Source of the DNA: Marisa cornuarietis
Taxonomy: Eukaryota > Mollusca > Gastropoda > Architaenioglossa > Ampullariidae
DNA length: 64,000 bases
NCBI GenBank assembly: GCA_004794655.1
Contig: SMMW01000214.1
Span: forward strand, 1,246,001 to 1,310,000
Reading direction: 5' to 3'
The stretch's first letter is position 1. Every line of letters begins with the position of its first letter. Positions 48,959-60,096 of this stretch are shown here, piece after piece. The position numbers were made by a program, and so were the translations under genes. The notes under the pieces are model-generated. The model searched no databases and was not told where the DNA came from. It worked only from the letters and a program-made list of their open reading frames with translations.

Positions 48959-48960
48959 TT
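48598..48960 (+). mobile_element. LINE 3' end with ORF2 C-terminus and (ATT)n tail
   Basis: One frame gives LPTTESFKSALKTHLFLEHYS followed by a stop at about 48676, the usual C-terminal end of CR1/L2-like LINE ORF2 proteins (ESFKSxLKTHLF). A short 3' UTR follows, then TGAGTGTGAATATGCGCTAT and a TAT(TAT)n tail (48927-48960). The same tail end occurs at 60097-60147. Confidence 0.8.
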
Positions 48961-49246
48961 GTCGACTGTTCACATTGCAAATTTTATTGTTCCCCTCATC
49001 GCTCGCAAGTGTTGTTTTGATAAGTGAAACACTGTACGAACAGTTCTTAAAATAGACCTCTTGTCATATAGCATGTAGAGTTTCTGTGACAGCAGCTAAG
49101 AAATACATTTGTTTACTGTTGATACAGCTGTACCTCCGCATCTCTCCGTGTTTTCGAGATGCACAATATACTTACTTCGCCACACACTTTGCGTGTTCGT
49201 GAATATTTCTTGACGCCCAATGTAATTTCCTTCTTTCCTCTTTTTG

Positions 49247-49247
49247 A

Positions 49248-49310
<63 letters not shown>
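49247..49310. repeat. (ATC)n microsatellite, about 21 copies
   Basis: Perfect trinucleotide run. Confidence 0.95.
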
Positions 49311-49312
<2 letters not shown>

Positions 49313-49950
49313 CTCGTTGTCTCTCGGGAAGATGACATTTTGTTGCATTTATTATCCTTTCTGTGTACCAGTGTTTGTAACGACTTCCATAATAACAATA
49401 ATAATAAACACATACACTGCTTTAATATTTTTTCTTTGTGAATGATACGGAGTGAATGTCTGCTGTGCCAAACGATTTCCGCAGAGGTCAGAATGATGGA
49501 AGACCTGACCTGCTTCCCTTCCTGTAAATCATTTGTTGTTGGGGAAAGTTGAAATGGCAAGTAAGACCGACTACATCCATATTGTCTGTATCACTTGATG
49601 TCGATGTAACGGCCGCGATTTGACTGCGTGCAGCCTCGTTACACGCGACAGTGAGAAACAATAGATGCCAGACAAGAAAGAGAGGGCGAGAGAGGATGCA
49701 TATCAACAAGAGGTGAGAATGTAGACAGTGGAGAGGCTGAAGGGAGATAGCTCAAGCCGTAACCATGACAATTTCTAAATGACGACAGTGGTTTTGAAAA
49801 AGAAATCCACCAATTAATTTAGCACAAGACTACTCTGAGAGGAATGTCACCAACGGGTGTCACGATATGACACTTACTCGGGACACATTCGCATTTCTCA
49901 ATAGCGACAACGCGATCGCCTTTTTGACTGCCCTAGTCGTGACAGGATCC
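49311..49950. other. No gene recognised
   Basis: No supported feature. Confidence 0.4.
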
Positions 49951-49954
49951 TTTC

Positions 49955-50145
49955 CTTTTTTTAATTGGTGTTTTACGCCGAGCCAGAAACTAAGGCTATA
50001 TCATGGCAAGGCAGCCAGCCCTGTAAACAGATGCCACATGCAGAGAAAGAACAGTGTGCCCGAGACGAGAACTGAACCCAGGACAGCCAACCTTCACTGT
50101 ATTGGTGACAGGCGCTAACCGTTGCGCTACCGGACCGCCTTAGGA
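49955..50145 (-). mobile_element. tRNA-derived SINE, minus strand (family A, copy 2)
   Basis: On the minus strand the element begins GGTCCGGTAGCGCAACGGTT, an A-box-like start, has GGGTTCAGTTCT at the B-box position, and ends in GGCTCGGCGTAAAACACCAAT. It shares its central words CACACTGTTCTTTCTCTGC and ACAGGGCTGG with the copy at 30655-30830. Confidence 0.75.
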
Positions 50146-50149
50146 TACT

Positions 50150-51445
50150 TTCCTGAACGAAGGACTTGAGACAGGACAACAAGAAACACACCATTGTAAC
50201 AGTATTCAACTGCAGTGTACGCTCAAAAATACACCTGAAACATTACCCCATATAAACCGGGGGGGGGGGAATTGCAGGTGGGAAGATCAGCACAGTTGGC
50301 GGTTGGGGGAGTGGGGTAGGAGAAGGCAAATGACAAATTACCCTAATGAAACACCAAATTGTCGTTCATCTCTACCATTTAACTGGTTTTGAGATTTTCG
50401 ACAGATTACTTGTGCCGTTTGCTAACGAAATTCAGGAATAAACCTGTCCATATCTCTGTAAACAAGTTAACTCATCCAGCTATATTTCACCTATTTGCCT
50501 CATCGTTTTTTTGTGGGGCTGTCTATCTACATGCATGTTCTAATTAAACAGCCCGTTGTACCGTTAAACATCCCGATTGAAATGCACCTTGTTGGCTGTT
50601 CATGAAATACTAGGGGCTGTTCTGTCTTTGCTTACATCAGGAGCTGCTGTTTTCCAAACACTAGGACCTCGTCTTGAGATATTAGGAGCTGGTACACTAT
50701 AGTGTCAACTGCTCCTCTTTGTCGCTTTTCTGACAGCTGCTCTGTTTTCTGAGGGGGGGGAAGGGGTAAGGATAAAAAGTTTACTAGGTTTACACGAGGA
50801 TTTGGTAATAGAAGGGCAGTCAGTTTGCACACAAGGTTATATAAGGATCGTATGTTCTCCTATGAAAACGAGGCTTTGAACAACTATACTTCCAGTCCTA
50901 CAACAGCCAGTCAGTGTGACAGCACTCCTGCACAGCATACTTCACTTTCACACTCAGCGGACACATGCATATTCTTTCACACTGACAACTCACGTATTCT
51001 TTCACACTGACAAAACAACTGTTTTATCTATGCAAGCCCTGTCTACAAAGCAAAACTTCTTTCCAGAATAGTCAACTCACAAACATAAAAAATTTACATG
51101 CAGAACCTTTCAAAGTGCTTCTCTTAGCTAAGGTCGCATATCCAAAACACGTTCAAAGGAAATTATTGGCATTGTTTATTTGCTTTTGTTTATTCAGTCT
51201 ACTACGTATTAGTTTCTGACTACACGTGGCACTAAACAAAGAGAAATTACTTAGAAAACACGAGTTTACTCACTAAGTGTAACCCTCAATTCGCCATAAG
51301 GACATAACAAGATGACTATTTCCTAAAGTCGTCTGTCGGGGACCCACGGGAGGACACACAGTAATCCTAGTGTCACCTCCAGGATATGAGGAAGTTCCAC
51401 ACACAGTTGTATAGTAATGGCAAAACTTCTGGGCTGGGTTTCGTA
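50150..51445. other. No gene recognised
   Basis: Includes poly-G runs (50259-50269, 50753-50760). No supported exon. Confidence 0.4.
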
Positions 51446-51451
51446 TGAGGT

Positions 51452-51560
51452 CTTGAAACGGAATCTTGTCGCCGGTCTCAAGTGGCAAGTCGACTTTTCT
51501 GACCACACTCAAAGAAGTCGATCTGCACTTGAGACCGGCGATTTCAGATTCATTTTCAAG
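51452..51560. repeat. Imperfect hairpin, stem about 45 bp, loop about 20
   Basis: The left arm starts CTTGAAACGGAATCTTGTCG and ends AAGTCGACTT near 51496. The right arm runs AAGTCGATCTGCACTTGAGA to ATTCATTTTCAAG at 51560 and is its reverse complement with a few mismatches. The core TCGCCGGTCTCAAGTG is exactly paired. It is isolated, with no tandem repetition around it. Confidence 0.75.
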
Positions 51561-51564
51561 ACCT

Positions 51565-52128
51565 GGCTTACACACACGTGACGGGGATGATCATGGATTC
51601 TAGACAGCCGCAGCAGTATCTACATAGGGTCTGAATCCCATTTTCCATTCATTTTATGGATAAAAAGACTAATAGTAAAGGAGAGAGAGAGAGAGGGAGA
51701 TGTCAGATTTTATTTAGTGTAAGCACGAACCCACGACTAAAAGAAGGTATAAAAAGTACATACAAGTTAAAAAATAGGAAGTGTCCGACAAGCACCTCAC
51801 TCCAAAGAAAGCTGTCTGGGAGCAGACGAGACTTGAAACACAGTCATTCTCCCTGAAGGGTGGCCTGAGAGTGTTACACGAACGAGGAGGAGGAAAAAAG
51901 AGAAGAAAACTTGCACAGAAAAGTTTATGAGAGAAAAAGAGAGAAAGAAAGAAACACAAATGCGAAGTAAACAGATTGTCCGTAACATAAATGGCAATAG
52001 GAATAATTCACGGTAGAAGGTTACAAATGTATCTGTGCTTATATATTGCGCCAGGCAGCAGACATGTATATGAGAAGCTTATACTAGCAGCCACTCCCTA
52101 TGTAATTTCACACTTCTTGTTTCGCCAG
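51565..52128. other. No gene recognised
   Basis: Purine-rich low-complexity patches (51681-51702, 51884-51957). It ends at the acceptor of the next candidate exon. Confidence 0.4.
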
Positions 52129-52208
52129 AAAATCGGAGCAGGAACGGCAACCTTTCTCTGACCCCCGAAAACGAGGTCAGTGCTCGGCGTTGTTCTCTCC
52201 CTTTTTAG
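52129..52208 (+). CDS. Candidate receptor C-terminal tail exon
   Basis: After the acceptor CACTTCTTGTTTCGCCAG the phase-1 frame left by exon 5 reads (E)NRSRNGNLSLTPENE. It either continues VSARRCSLPF to a TAG at 52206-52208 or leaves at the donor-like GAG|GTCAGT (52176). The Ser/Thr-rich sequence with SLTPENE looks like a GPCR tail. The frame is closed or interrupted in phase 0 but open in phase 1. An AATAAA near 52445 could end the transcript. If the donor is used, the exon at 54970 would add PSKQSTVQQD and a stop. Joined to exon 5 this gives a receptor of about 398 residues, normal for the class. Confidence 0.55.
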
Positions 52209-54969
52209 TTTTTGTATGTTTGATGAAGGCGTTGCTCTCTTCTCCTCCTTAACAACCAGTCATACATACTGTCGATCTCACCAAACATAGGTTGTGTTGC
52301 ATTACTGTCTAGAGTTCAGACACGCAGACTAACACAAGGAATCACAATGAGGAACGAGGGCCACTTGTTCTGTTAATAGAAAAGGAGGGAAGTAAGGTTA
52401 TGGTAGCCAGTGCATACATAACACGGGTTCACTTTAACTTCATAAATAAAAACCCAGAAATCCATCTGTTCCAATTTCATTCATTCCACATTCAAAACAA
52501 ACAGTTAAGATACATATGTATGTATTTATTTATGTATTATATAATGTATTACATAATGACAAATAACATAAGGAGGTTGGGAGGAGGGGGTTACACTGAC
52601 ATGGGATGGTGAATTGCGCATGATCGTGGCTGCTAAACTTCCAGTTTTAAATGGAGTTACAGAACGGGTATATTATTAATTTGTCATTTCATATTCACGT
52701 CAGGCTTTCTGACCTGATTTTTCTTTAAAGTTGAAACAATAGAAAAACATTATAGTATTGATGTCTCTTTGTGAACTGCAGTTGTTAAACTACTTATTAA
52801 CTAAGTCCAACGGAATAATTATATTGTGTGTTGCTACAAGGATAAAACAACCAGCAGGCTGCCCCAGACATACACCCGAATGTTAAAAACTCGAAGATAG
52901 AAGAAAGACAATAACAGAACTATTTTGAGCTACTACAGCTGTCTATTCTTTACCGGCGTTGTCGCGGACTAGTCACCGATTTTTATGGCTGATTCAGCGC
53001 CAAGCGCATTGCTTTGGTGGGACTTGAGTCAGCCACAACTACTACCACGAGCTGTACAGGAATGCGGATACAGTGCTACTTCAATGTCGAGCAATCGATT
53101 GGCGAATATGTGTCTCCGTCCTGTCTGCACACAACGACAACAGCCACCACAGAAACTGATGACGTAGAGCTCAGTGGGGTCACGTAGCGTTGCGTAACGG
53201 TCAAGGTCATCTCGCCTGCCGTCTGCAACATTATTCTTGATTGATACGCGCGGGAAATTCACCGACTGCATACGAGATTTCTCAATTACGAATTGAAGAG
53301 GTAAGAAAATAAATCAGTAGACACCTTTACTATTTTCATTCTCCTCAAATATTATGCTTCTTCGTTTTAAAGGTCTTTACAAATGTCAGAATGAGAATGT
53401 GTGGAGCCGTCGTCTGCTCTCTTCGCTGTGTTTTGTGACTGCGGTGAGAGATGTCAAGCCGCCAGCCGGCAGATCATCGGTGTCTTTGCTCTGCTTCTTT
53501 CCTTCATCTCGATTCGCGTGGCCATTTTCATCTACTCATTGTGTATTGTCGCAGGCTTCTCGTGAGAAGAAGAGATATGTGGGTATGTGTGTGTGAAGGG
53601 CACGGGACAAATATTATCGAATCTGTGGGTGTGGCATTAAAAAAAAATCAGGTAAAATATTTCGTAAAATTCTCACACATTAAGGGTTAGTCAAAATTAT
53701 ATTAACACTAAAAAGGTAGAAAACATTTTTCACAGGATACACGTGCAAGATGATTTACAGGACGATCTCAACCTGTTTGCCGTCGTCTTCAGGACACAAA
53801 AACCTGCGAGCAACAGCACATTTAAATGCCGGACAACATTTCGAAGAATATGAGATACCACAGTCCGTATTAATGCTAACATAATTTGACTAACCCTGGT
53901 GAAGAAAACTTTTGTATGCATGGACCATGCATATCAGTCTGCCTAACAAATACAAATTAGCCCTGACTCTGCACGCCGTCCTACAAGTTCTTCATTATAG
54001 CTTTTTTTTTTTTAATGGACAGCGTATTTGAGAACCATATCATTTCAGTAGTTAACAAGGAGGATGTAAACTCTCGGCGTTGGTGTGCTTGAACCAGATA
54101 CTTCCGTCCTCCATTAGCCTGTTCATATTCGTGGATTTTATCGTCTTTAGATATGACTTTCATACCGCCCCATTGGCCTGATAAGATTTATTAGTGCAAT
54201 AATAACCTCTCTCATTAAAGACCTACTGGTTAACATACGTGTTTAAGCATACAATCGCGTGGTTTTGATACCTTAGGTTCTAGCCGAGCTGCGTGACCCT
54301 TCTGTCACAAGGAACCTGTCATTCGAGTTGACCCACAACTAGTAGGCGTTAACAGTTATAGAACATAAAGCTGGGTTGTGCCTTAGGGAAAGGTGGGAGA
54401 GGGGCAAAGCAATTACTCTGTACAACTCGAACTGAGAGGCACAATACCGGTAGTGAACAGGCAGGGCTTGTCCGTCTCTTCAAACAGGTAACTACTGTGC
54501 TAAGGTCAACCTTGCAGATGCCCGAGATAGTAGATCATCTGCCATACCTTACCAGTTACCTCTTCCCTACTCGATCTCTCTCCCTCTCGCTCGCTCGATC
54601 GGTTTCTCCTCCCCTACTATCTCCATCAGTGGCTTCCAATGTTTCTGCAAGTTTAACGATATCACTCATCAAGCTCTCAAATAAACTCTCGGACTCCAGA
54701 TAATGTTTAATACGATGCTGCTCAAATGTCTTTAAATGTTAGTGAGCACATGCTGGTCATAAACATCTCAGATGTTATAGTTTTTCCTACTTTCTTTGTC
54801 GGATGGGGGTAAATGCATACATCTTGTAGTCTTTTAAGGGACGCTTTATAACAATATTATTGTATGTCATCCTATGACAATATTTTATGTCACTTTATGA
54901 CAATATTATTGCGTGTTCATATATCTTAACACAGTTTTCTGGATAACGCGGTTTTCATTTTCATTTCAG
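52209..54969. other. No gene recognised
   Basis: Possible receptor 3' UTR up to the AATAAA near 52445, then intergenic DNA. No repeat family or exon was supported. Confidence 0.35.
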
Positions 54970-55130
54970 CCCAGCAAGCAATCAACAGTTCAACAGGATT
55001 GAGGATAACAAAGTACATCTCAGAAGTTCGGATTGTTCAAAGTATCTTATCAATTGTAGGTGATCGATTACAGACGATTAATTACGGTGATCAGTTACAG
55101 ATGATCAGTAATTGTAGGTCATCAAATGCA
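54970..55130 (+). other. Candidate non-coding or terminal exon between the two genes
   Basis: It has a good acceptor (TTTTCATTTTCATTTCAG, ends 54969) and a good donor (ATGCAG|GTGAGT at 55131). It could be a 5' UTR exon of the hydroxylase gene, 130 bases before its start codon. Alternatively it could be the last coding exon of the receptor, reading PSKQSTVQQD then TGA (55000-55002) in the phase left at 52175. The donor favours the first view. Confidence 0.4.
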
Positions 55131-55258
55131 GGTGAGTGTGGAGATAGAGATTTTACCTTTTGCGAGGCTACACCCGATAATCTCTCATCTACCCAGAAAG
55201 CCAGTCGTAACTATAGAAGATCGAAGTGACGTTCACCCGTCCGTGTGCACGTGACGAC

Positions 55259-55576
55259 ATGACCAGAGAGGAGCACCCACCCCTGTCTTCACATCGACCT
55301 CTCAGTCGACAGGGAAAAGCCTTGGTGATGCTTGTCAGGGTCTGTGTCCTGCTCACTGTCCTGGCCTGCGTCGTCTGGCATGACATCATACAGCACTGTA
55401 TTAATGTCACATGGAGCTACCTGTTGACAACATGGTGGTTCAACACCGTGTACTTTGAGACAGGCTGGGCGACGCTGACTTACGCTGTCATTATTTCCGT
55501 CTACCCCTTCGCCCTCCACTTCATACGTTGGTTCGATCGATTCAAAGTCCACCCGTCAGTTACTTACATTCATCAG
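55259..55576 (+). CDS. Cholesterol 25-hydroxylase-like protein, exon 1
   Basis: Start of a 317-residue membrane enzyme of the fatty acid hydroxylase/sterol desaturase superfamily, made from four exons that join cleanly (phases 0, 0, 2). The family uses a di-iron centre in the ER membrane and O2 to hydroxylate or desaturate lipids; CH25H makes 25-hydroxycholesterol. The first in-frame ATG is at 55259; an in-frame TAG at 55214-55216 rules out extension. This exon gives residues 1-106: a hydrophilic start, a membrane segment at about 22-41, a second at about 72-91 (WATLTYAVIISVYPFALHF) and KVHPS near the end. That layout matches the N-terminal half of CH25H, where a segment ending in RYKIHP follows the second helix. 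It ends at CATCAG|GTAATT. Confidence 0.8.
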
Positions 55577-55929
55577 GTAATTTCTGTAGGCAAAATGTGT
55601 TGGATCTTTGCTCTAACGTGTTACAATAAAGTCTTATATATAGGATTATGCTGTAAAAGTGAGGAATAAAGCGTAAGTATTAGAACATGATTTTACTAAG
55701 AGTTTTGCGCGTAAGTTAATACTACTCATGTTAAGTAAACGTTAACAAAGACATCCACAACAACATTTTGAATATATTATTTAACGATAGATAGATAGAT
55801 AGATAGATAGATAAGCAGAATACAGAGAGACTGGAACTAAAAACAGATCCGATGAGTTGACGATAGCAGATAATCTTCATGCGAGTGATTGTGCGGACGC
55901 TGTCTGTGCTGTGGTCTGTCTGTTGTCAG
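55577..55929. other. Hydroxylase intron 1
   Basis: Contains a (GATA)n run of about seven copies at 55785-55814. Confidence 0.7.
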
Positions 55930-56115
55930 CCCGTTCTCTGCATAGTGAAGGACGTGGTGTGGTATATGGCACCACTGGCTTTGCTGGACACGGTCATCGT
56001 GAAGAGGTATAACGGGGTGGACCCCACACTCTGGCGCACCAAGGAGCTGGCATGGATCCAGACTACACGCGCCCTGCCTGCCGCACCCCCGTCTGTAGGC
56101 CAACTCTTTTTCCAG
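55930..56115 (+). CDS. Cholesterol 25-hydroxylase-like protein, exon 2
   Basis: 186 bases in phase 0 on both sides (TGTTGTCAG|CCC ... TTCCAG|GTACTG), residues 107-168. It begins PVLCIVKDVVWYMAPLALL with a third hydrophobic segment. A polar stretch KELAWIQTTRALPAAPPSVG, QLFFQ then leads to the catalytic half. In CH25H this region links the second and third membrane helices (PxLxQTLYQH type), so the order is preserved although identity is low. Confidence 0.8.
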
Positions 56116-57497
56116 GTACTGTACAACACGGAAGTCCAAGGTGGTAGGGTGGCTTGCTTTCTCCGATGGCTAACATCGGCTGCTGCACTGTAAATAGACA
56201 CATTTGTGTTGAATAATATTAGTGGTGAATTTAACAAAGCAACAGGACGTTTAGCCTGAAACACACACACACACAGACACAGACACTTGCTTCTCTTTGT
56301 TGGCAGAAAAGAGCTGAACATTATAGCAATGCCTACTAAACCTGAATCTTTTAAAGTTCTTTTCAGGGAGTGGAATGAATAGTGGACCGTTTGTTTTCAA
56401 GCTTTGTTTTCTCACTATTGCTGGTTGTATTGAGAGGGGCTCTTAGGCGCCGCCCCTGTGATATTTTGGGTAAGCGGTATTCACGTAAACGTGTCCGGGT
56501 ATCTTTTACGCATATCTGAATGCCTCGGTCACGTGGCTAATGTATTACTTTCTCTCTCTCTCACTCTCTCTTTTTGATGCACCTCATACATTGGAGAGTC
56601 TGTAGGATGTCAGGGTGCGAGGACAGTATACATCAATTTGGCGAGATCTTATATTACGTCCAGTTAATTTGATTCGCCTTTCAGCACAACTGGATTGAAA
56701 TAGATACCAACCGATGTACACCAGGAGAAGGCCTGTGGGATCAGTGAGGCCGATGCTTATAGTTTCCTCAGCCCTCGTTCTTTCTGCCTACCTCTCACTT
56801 TGACTTGTCCCCGGGCTAGAACATATTACCTTTGCAGTGATATCTAGGTAAAACCAAGCGTGGTTGTGGCAAGTACGCGATACAAGGGAAGTAGCCTCAA
56901 TGACACTTTCCGCTGAGTCAGCGAGGGCACATGCAGGCCTCAGTTTCCGCTTGTCGTCAGACGGTCCTGTCCCTCTGCTCTCCATTATACTTAACAACAA
57001 ATTAACAAGTTGAACAGACCTTGGCGACATTTCTGTAACGCTCTCAGTATTTGACACTTGTTCACAAGCCTAGCCGTCAGGGATTTCTTCGGGCACTCCG
57101 GTTTCCTCACCCATTCGTCATCCTTCTCCTAAACCCACCTCTAGGTGGAAGCACCTTCCAGCCAGAACAACCAACCAGCGAGCGTATAGATTTTCTCTTG
57201 CAAATGAAAAAGATGTGGCCTTACACAAAGTACTTAGAACCAAATTAGGGTTAAGAAAGAATGGAAGGGTTCTCGGTGGTGATTGTGGTAAATAGACTGC
57301 TATCTTACCCTGAAATAGACTGTTATTTACGCCTGAAATATTAATAGATTGCTAGCTACTCCTGAATAGGTTGTTATCTACCCCTAAAATAGACTATTTA
57401 TCCCTGCAATAGGCTGTTGTTGACTTCTGAAATAGACGGCCATATACCCATGAAGATGTGACTGCGAGTTTCACTTGTTGCTGGCCTTGTCTTTCAG
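56116..57497. other. Hydroxylase intron 2, with degenerate tandem repeat at its 3' part
   Basis: From about 57285 to 57445 the phrase AAATAGACTGTTAT(C/T)TACCCCTG recurs about six times with many changes. The rest of the intron holds CT-rich low-complexity patches (56553-56573). Confidence 0.6.
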
Positions 57498-57700
57498 GTG
57501 ATTGGCAGTGTGCTTATTTACGACGCCATATTCTTCTTCATACATCTAATACTGCACAAGCACCGGAACCTGTACTCCCTGCTTCATGCATGCCATCACG
57601 TGCATGAGGTCATGCACGCGCACGTCACCAACCAGCTGTCAGTGGGAGAACGTGTTACGCTGGTTCTCGCCGCTAACCAGGCGTTGAAAATACTCTTTAG
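57498..57700 (+). CDS. Cholesterol 25-hydroxylase-like protein, exon 3 (histidine boxes 1 and 2)
   Basis: Residues 169 to 236 (last codon split). It carries the first two iron-binding histidine boxes in the right order and spacing: HX3H as H184-LIL-H188 in a hydrophobic context (IYDAIFFFIHLILHKH) and HX2HH as H198-AC-H201-H202. It then continues VHEVMHAHVTNQLSVGE, where CH25H has KVHHQ followed by ATQYLSVWE. Acceptor CTTTCAG|GTG, donor TTTAG|GTTGGT, leaving phase 2. Confidence 0.88.
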
Positions 57701-57931
57701 GTTGGTGTGTTGCCAGACCCATATGTCGATATCTCCAATGTTTCTGACCAGAATCCGATGCAAAGTCTGTGTTCTTATTTTTTTCTGTCACTGTTGCTTT
57801 TTTGTAGCGAGTTCCAATATCATTTGTTTCCAGCGAAGATGCAAAGAAAGAAAGAAAGAAAGAAAGAAAAGAAAGAAAGAAAGAAACCATCCCAAATCCT
57901 AAAATTATGGAGATTGTTTTGTGTGTTCCAG
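57701..57931. other. Hydroxylase intron 3, with GAAA repeat
   Basis: A purine-rich GAAA run lies at 57844-57888. The intron is closed by GTGTTCCAG. Confidence 0.7.
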
Positions 57932-58178
57932 CCACCCGCTGTCCCGCGCCGTGTTTGTTCCTGTGTTCATTTGGCTGCTTGTCGACAACCACAGCGGTTA
58001 CGACTTTCCCTGGGGTCTGCAGCACGTGTTGCCCGGAGGCCTGATGGGCGGTGCTCGCGCACACTACGCCCATCACATGCACGGCACTCGCCACTACCAG
58101 CCCTTCTTTACCTACCTGGACAGAGCCCTCCTATGGCGCGAGGGCGGCACTAGCCAATTTCAGAAGTCCAGCAACTGA
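57932..58178 (+). CDS. Cholesterol 25-hydroxylase-like protein, exon 4 (histidine box 3, C-terminus)
   Basis: Joins as AG|C (Ser236) and runs to the TGA at 58176-58178. It has HPLSRAVFVPVFIWLLVDNH then SGYDFPWG, very close to the CH25H pattern HPLT...IWLSVEDHSGYNFPW. The third box HX2HH is H280-YA-H283-H284, followed by MHGTRHYQPFFTYLDRALL, where CH25H has NFAPYFTHWDKIL. All three boxes are intact, so the enzyme should be active. The substrate is not proved: related family members act on other sterols or alkyl lipids. The tail FQKSSN has no clear ER-retrieval signal. Confidence 0.9.
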
Positions 58179-59598
58179 AAGGAACGATTGTGACGTTGCC
58201 GGTCTACGTCTGGTTAATTAGCTAGCTTACCAAAAGTCCAATTATCACAAACAGCAGTTAATTGTTTTATATTTATATTTTATATATTTTGTGAACATTC
58301 TGCTGGATGCAGCGCCGACTTTCAAAAAATCACTCTTCAGTTCTTTGCGGCCTTGTTTGAAATCCACTTTTGAAACAGTGATGACTGCGGATTCTTGAAT
58401 CAATAAAGCATAAAGAGACCGGATAGCTGACTCTGCATCACGTGGCCTAAAGTCCCAACGTGAGCACGATGTTACAGGTACATCGGTTATCGTTTGCTGA
58501 TATGCACTGCCGGATCTGGCGAACATTGTTCGAATTCTACATTTAAATACACACATTTACCAAAAGTTGTTTTGGTAGATGAAGAAGTGTGATCTACTTT
58601 AGGATTTGATCGACGTTAGCGAGGGTTGCTACTGCGTATGCGTTTAAGGTTTTTACAGTGCAGGGGCATTTTGCGGTTATCCATATATCCATCCATGGCT
58701 GTGACTGCAAAATTAACTTTTTTTAAAAAACAAATCGTTTAAGGTATATGTTACAAGCCGTCTTTTCATGGGTTTATGGCTGACTGTTTCACCTGTATAC
58801 AGTTCTTTTCTTATTTCGGTTTTTGTTTCGTTGAAGCGACAAGCAGACGAAATAATCTCTGTTCCAATAATTTAGATTTCTAGATTTCCTCCTCCTCACA
58901 TGACCATCCTATTCATTTCCTCATCCCACGAGAAGGTAACTGCAGCTCCGAACACAACAGCTTAAGGTGGGCAAGACATCTGTGTGAAAACTCAAATTCC
59001 ACAGGATACGTCTTTTCGTCTCACTCACAGACACAAAAGTTCATTACCAAGTCGATGTTCCCTACTTTTTAGGGATTGTTTCAGTTGATTGTATCCTTTA
59101 AAAATTTTTTTGTTTGTTTGAAGAAATCTTGAACTTACTCATTTTATCCACACATTGTACATGAAATAAAGTTGTATCAGTCTGCAAGGTAGTGAAACTA
59201 CATACATTATATCGAGAAATTATCAACAAGATGGTGTAGATTATACTGCCTACAGATCATGCGTTTGCCCTAACCGTGTTATCCAATATGAGAAAAACAT
59301 AAATGAAAAAAAAATCTAGACATAAACACACAGTCCTTAAAATCTAGCAATCATTCAGCTTTAAATTCATGATATTATTAATCAAATATTCACAAATTAA
59401 TAATTTACATTTAGCCATTTACACTATTCAAAGAGAACAATAATCCATACAGCTCACAACATTTTAAAAAAAACTTAGACTCCAAAAGACTCGAATTTGC
59501 TGACTTAAAAACTCGCCTCAACATGTTTTCGAGTGAATTTACTCTCTTCTTAGAAGGTTGGTCAGGACTTATACAACGAGGAAAACTGTTAGGTTCCT
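58179..59598 (+). terminator. Hydroxylase 3' UTR and downstream DNA with poly(A) signals
   Basis: An AATAAA at about 58402-58407, some 225 bases after the stop, is the nearest poly(A) signal. A second lies at 59165-59170. The rest is AT-rich with no other supported feature. Confidence 0.5.
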
Positions 59599-59599
59599 C

Positions 59600-60095
59600 G
59601 ACCTGATCAATGATGATGATGTCCATTTATAATGCGCAGGTATCCATTCAGAAGAATGCTCATTGCGCAGCAAAAACAGAAGAGAAGAAAAAAAACAAAA
59701 CAGGAAACTAAAGAAAATAATAAAGACAGAAGTGGTCTCTTCTGAAACGTGTCAAGGCCCTGGCTCCAGTGCGCTTCTTGTTTGTGTCTTCCACTGCAGG
59801 GAGACAAAAGCGTGACTAGGAGCCAGAGCGCAGACCACGTGAGGGCTGGTAAGGAGGAACTACCTCTTGTAAATAGTCAGGAGCAGTTTTGAACATGCAG
59901 GACTGAGCAATCGAAACACTTTGTGGTTAATGCGCTTGTTAACTGGGAGCCAGTGAGGGCTCTGTAGGATAGGCGTGATGTGCTCAGTGGACGACTTTGC
60001 ACGGGAGACAATCCTGGCGGCTGTGTTCTGAACTCTTTGAAGTCGATCTAACTGCGTAGTAGGTATACCCCACAATGCACTATTACAGTAGTCTA
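59600..60095 (-). mobile_element. Degraded LINE, minus strand (RT C-terminus to 3' tail)
   Basis: The minus strand reads RLDYCNSALWGIP, LDRLQRVQNTAARIV, then SPHWLPVNKRINHKVFRLL (about 60090 down to 59930). A decayed region follows with YQPSRGLRS and finally a 3' tail TGCGCATTATAAATGGACATC with three or four CAT repeats at 59605-59618. This is the CR1/L2-type LINE order, 5'-truncated. Confidence 0.85.
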
Positions 60096-60096
60096 A

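Noticed and set aside
55226..55258. Earlier GTG start for the hydroxylase
   Set aside because: Eukaryotic initiation at GTG is rare, and the first ATG at 55259 gives a protein of normal family length.
56788..57057. Minus-strand open frame in hydroxylase intron 2
   Set aside because: No domain, no splice partners, and it lies in an intron of a plus-strand gene.
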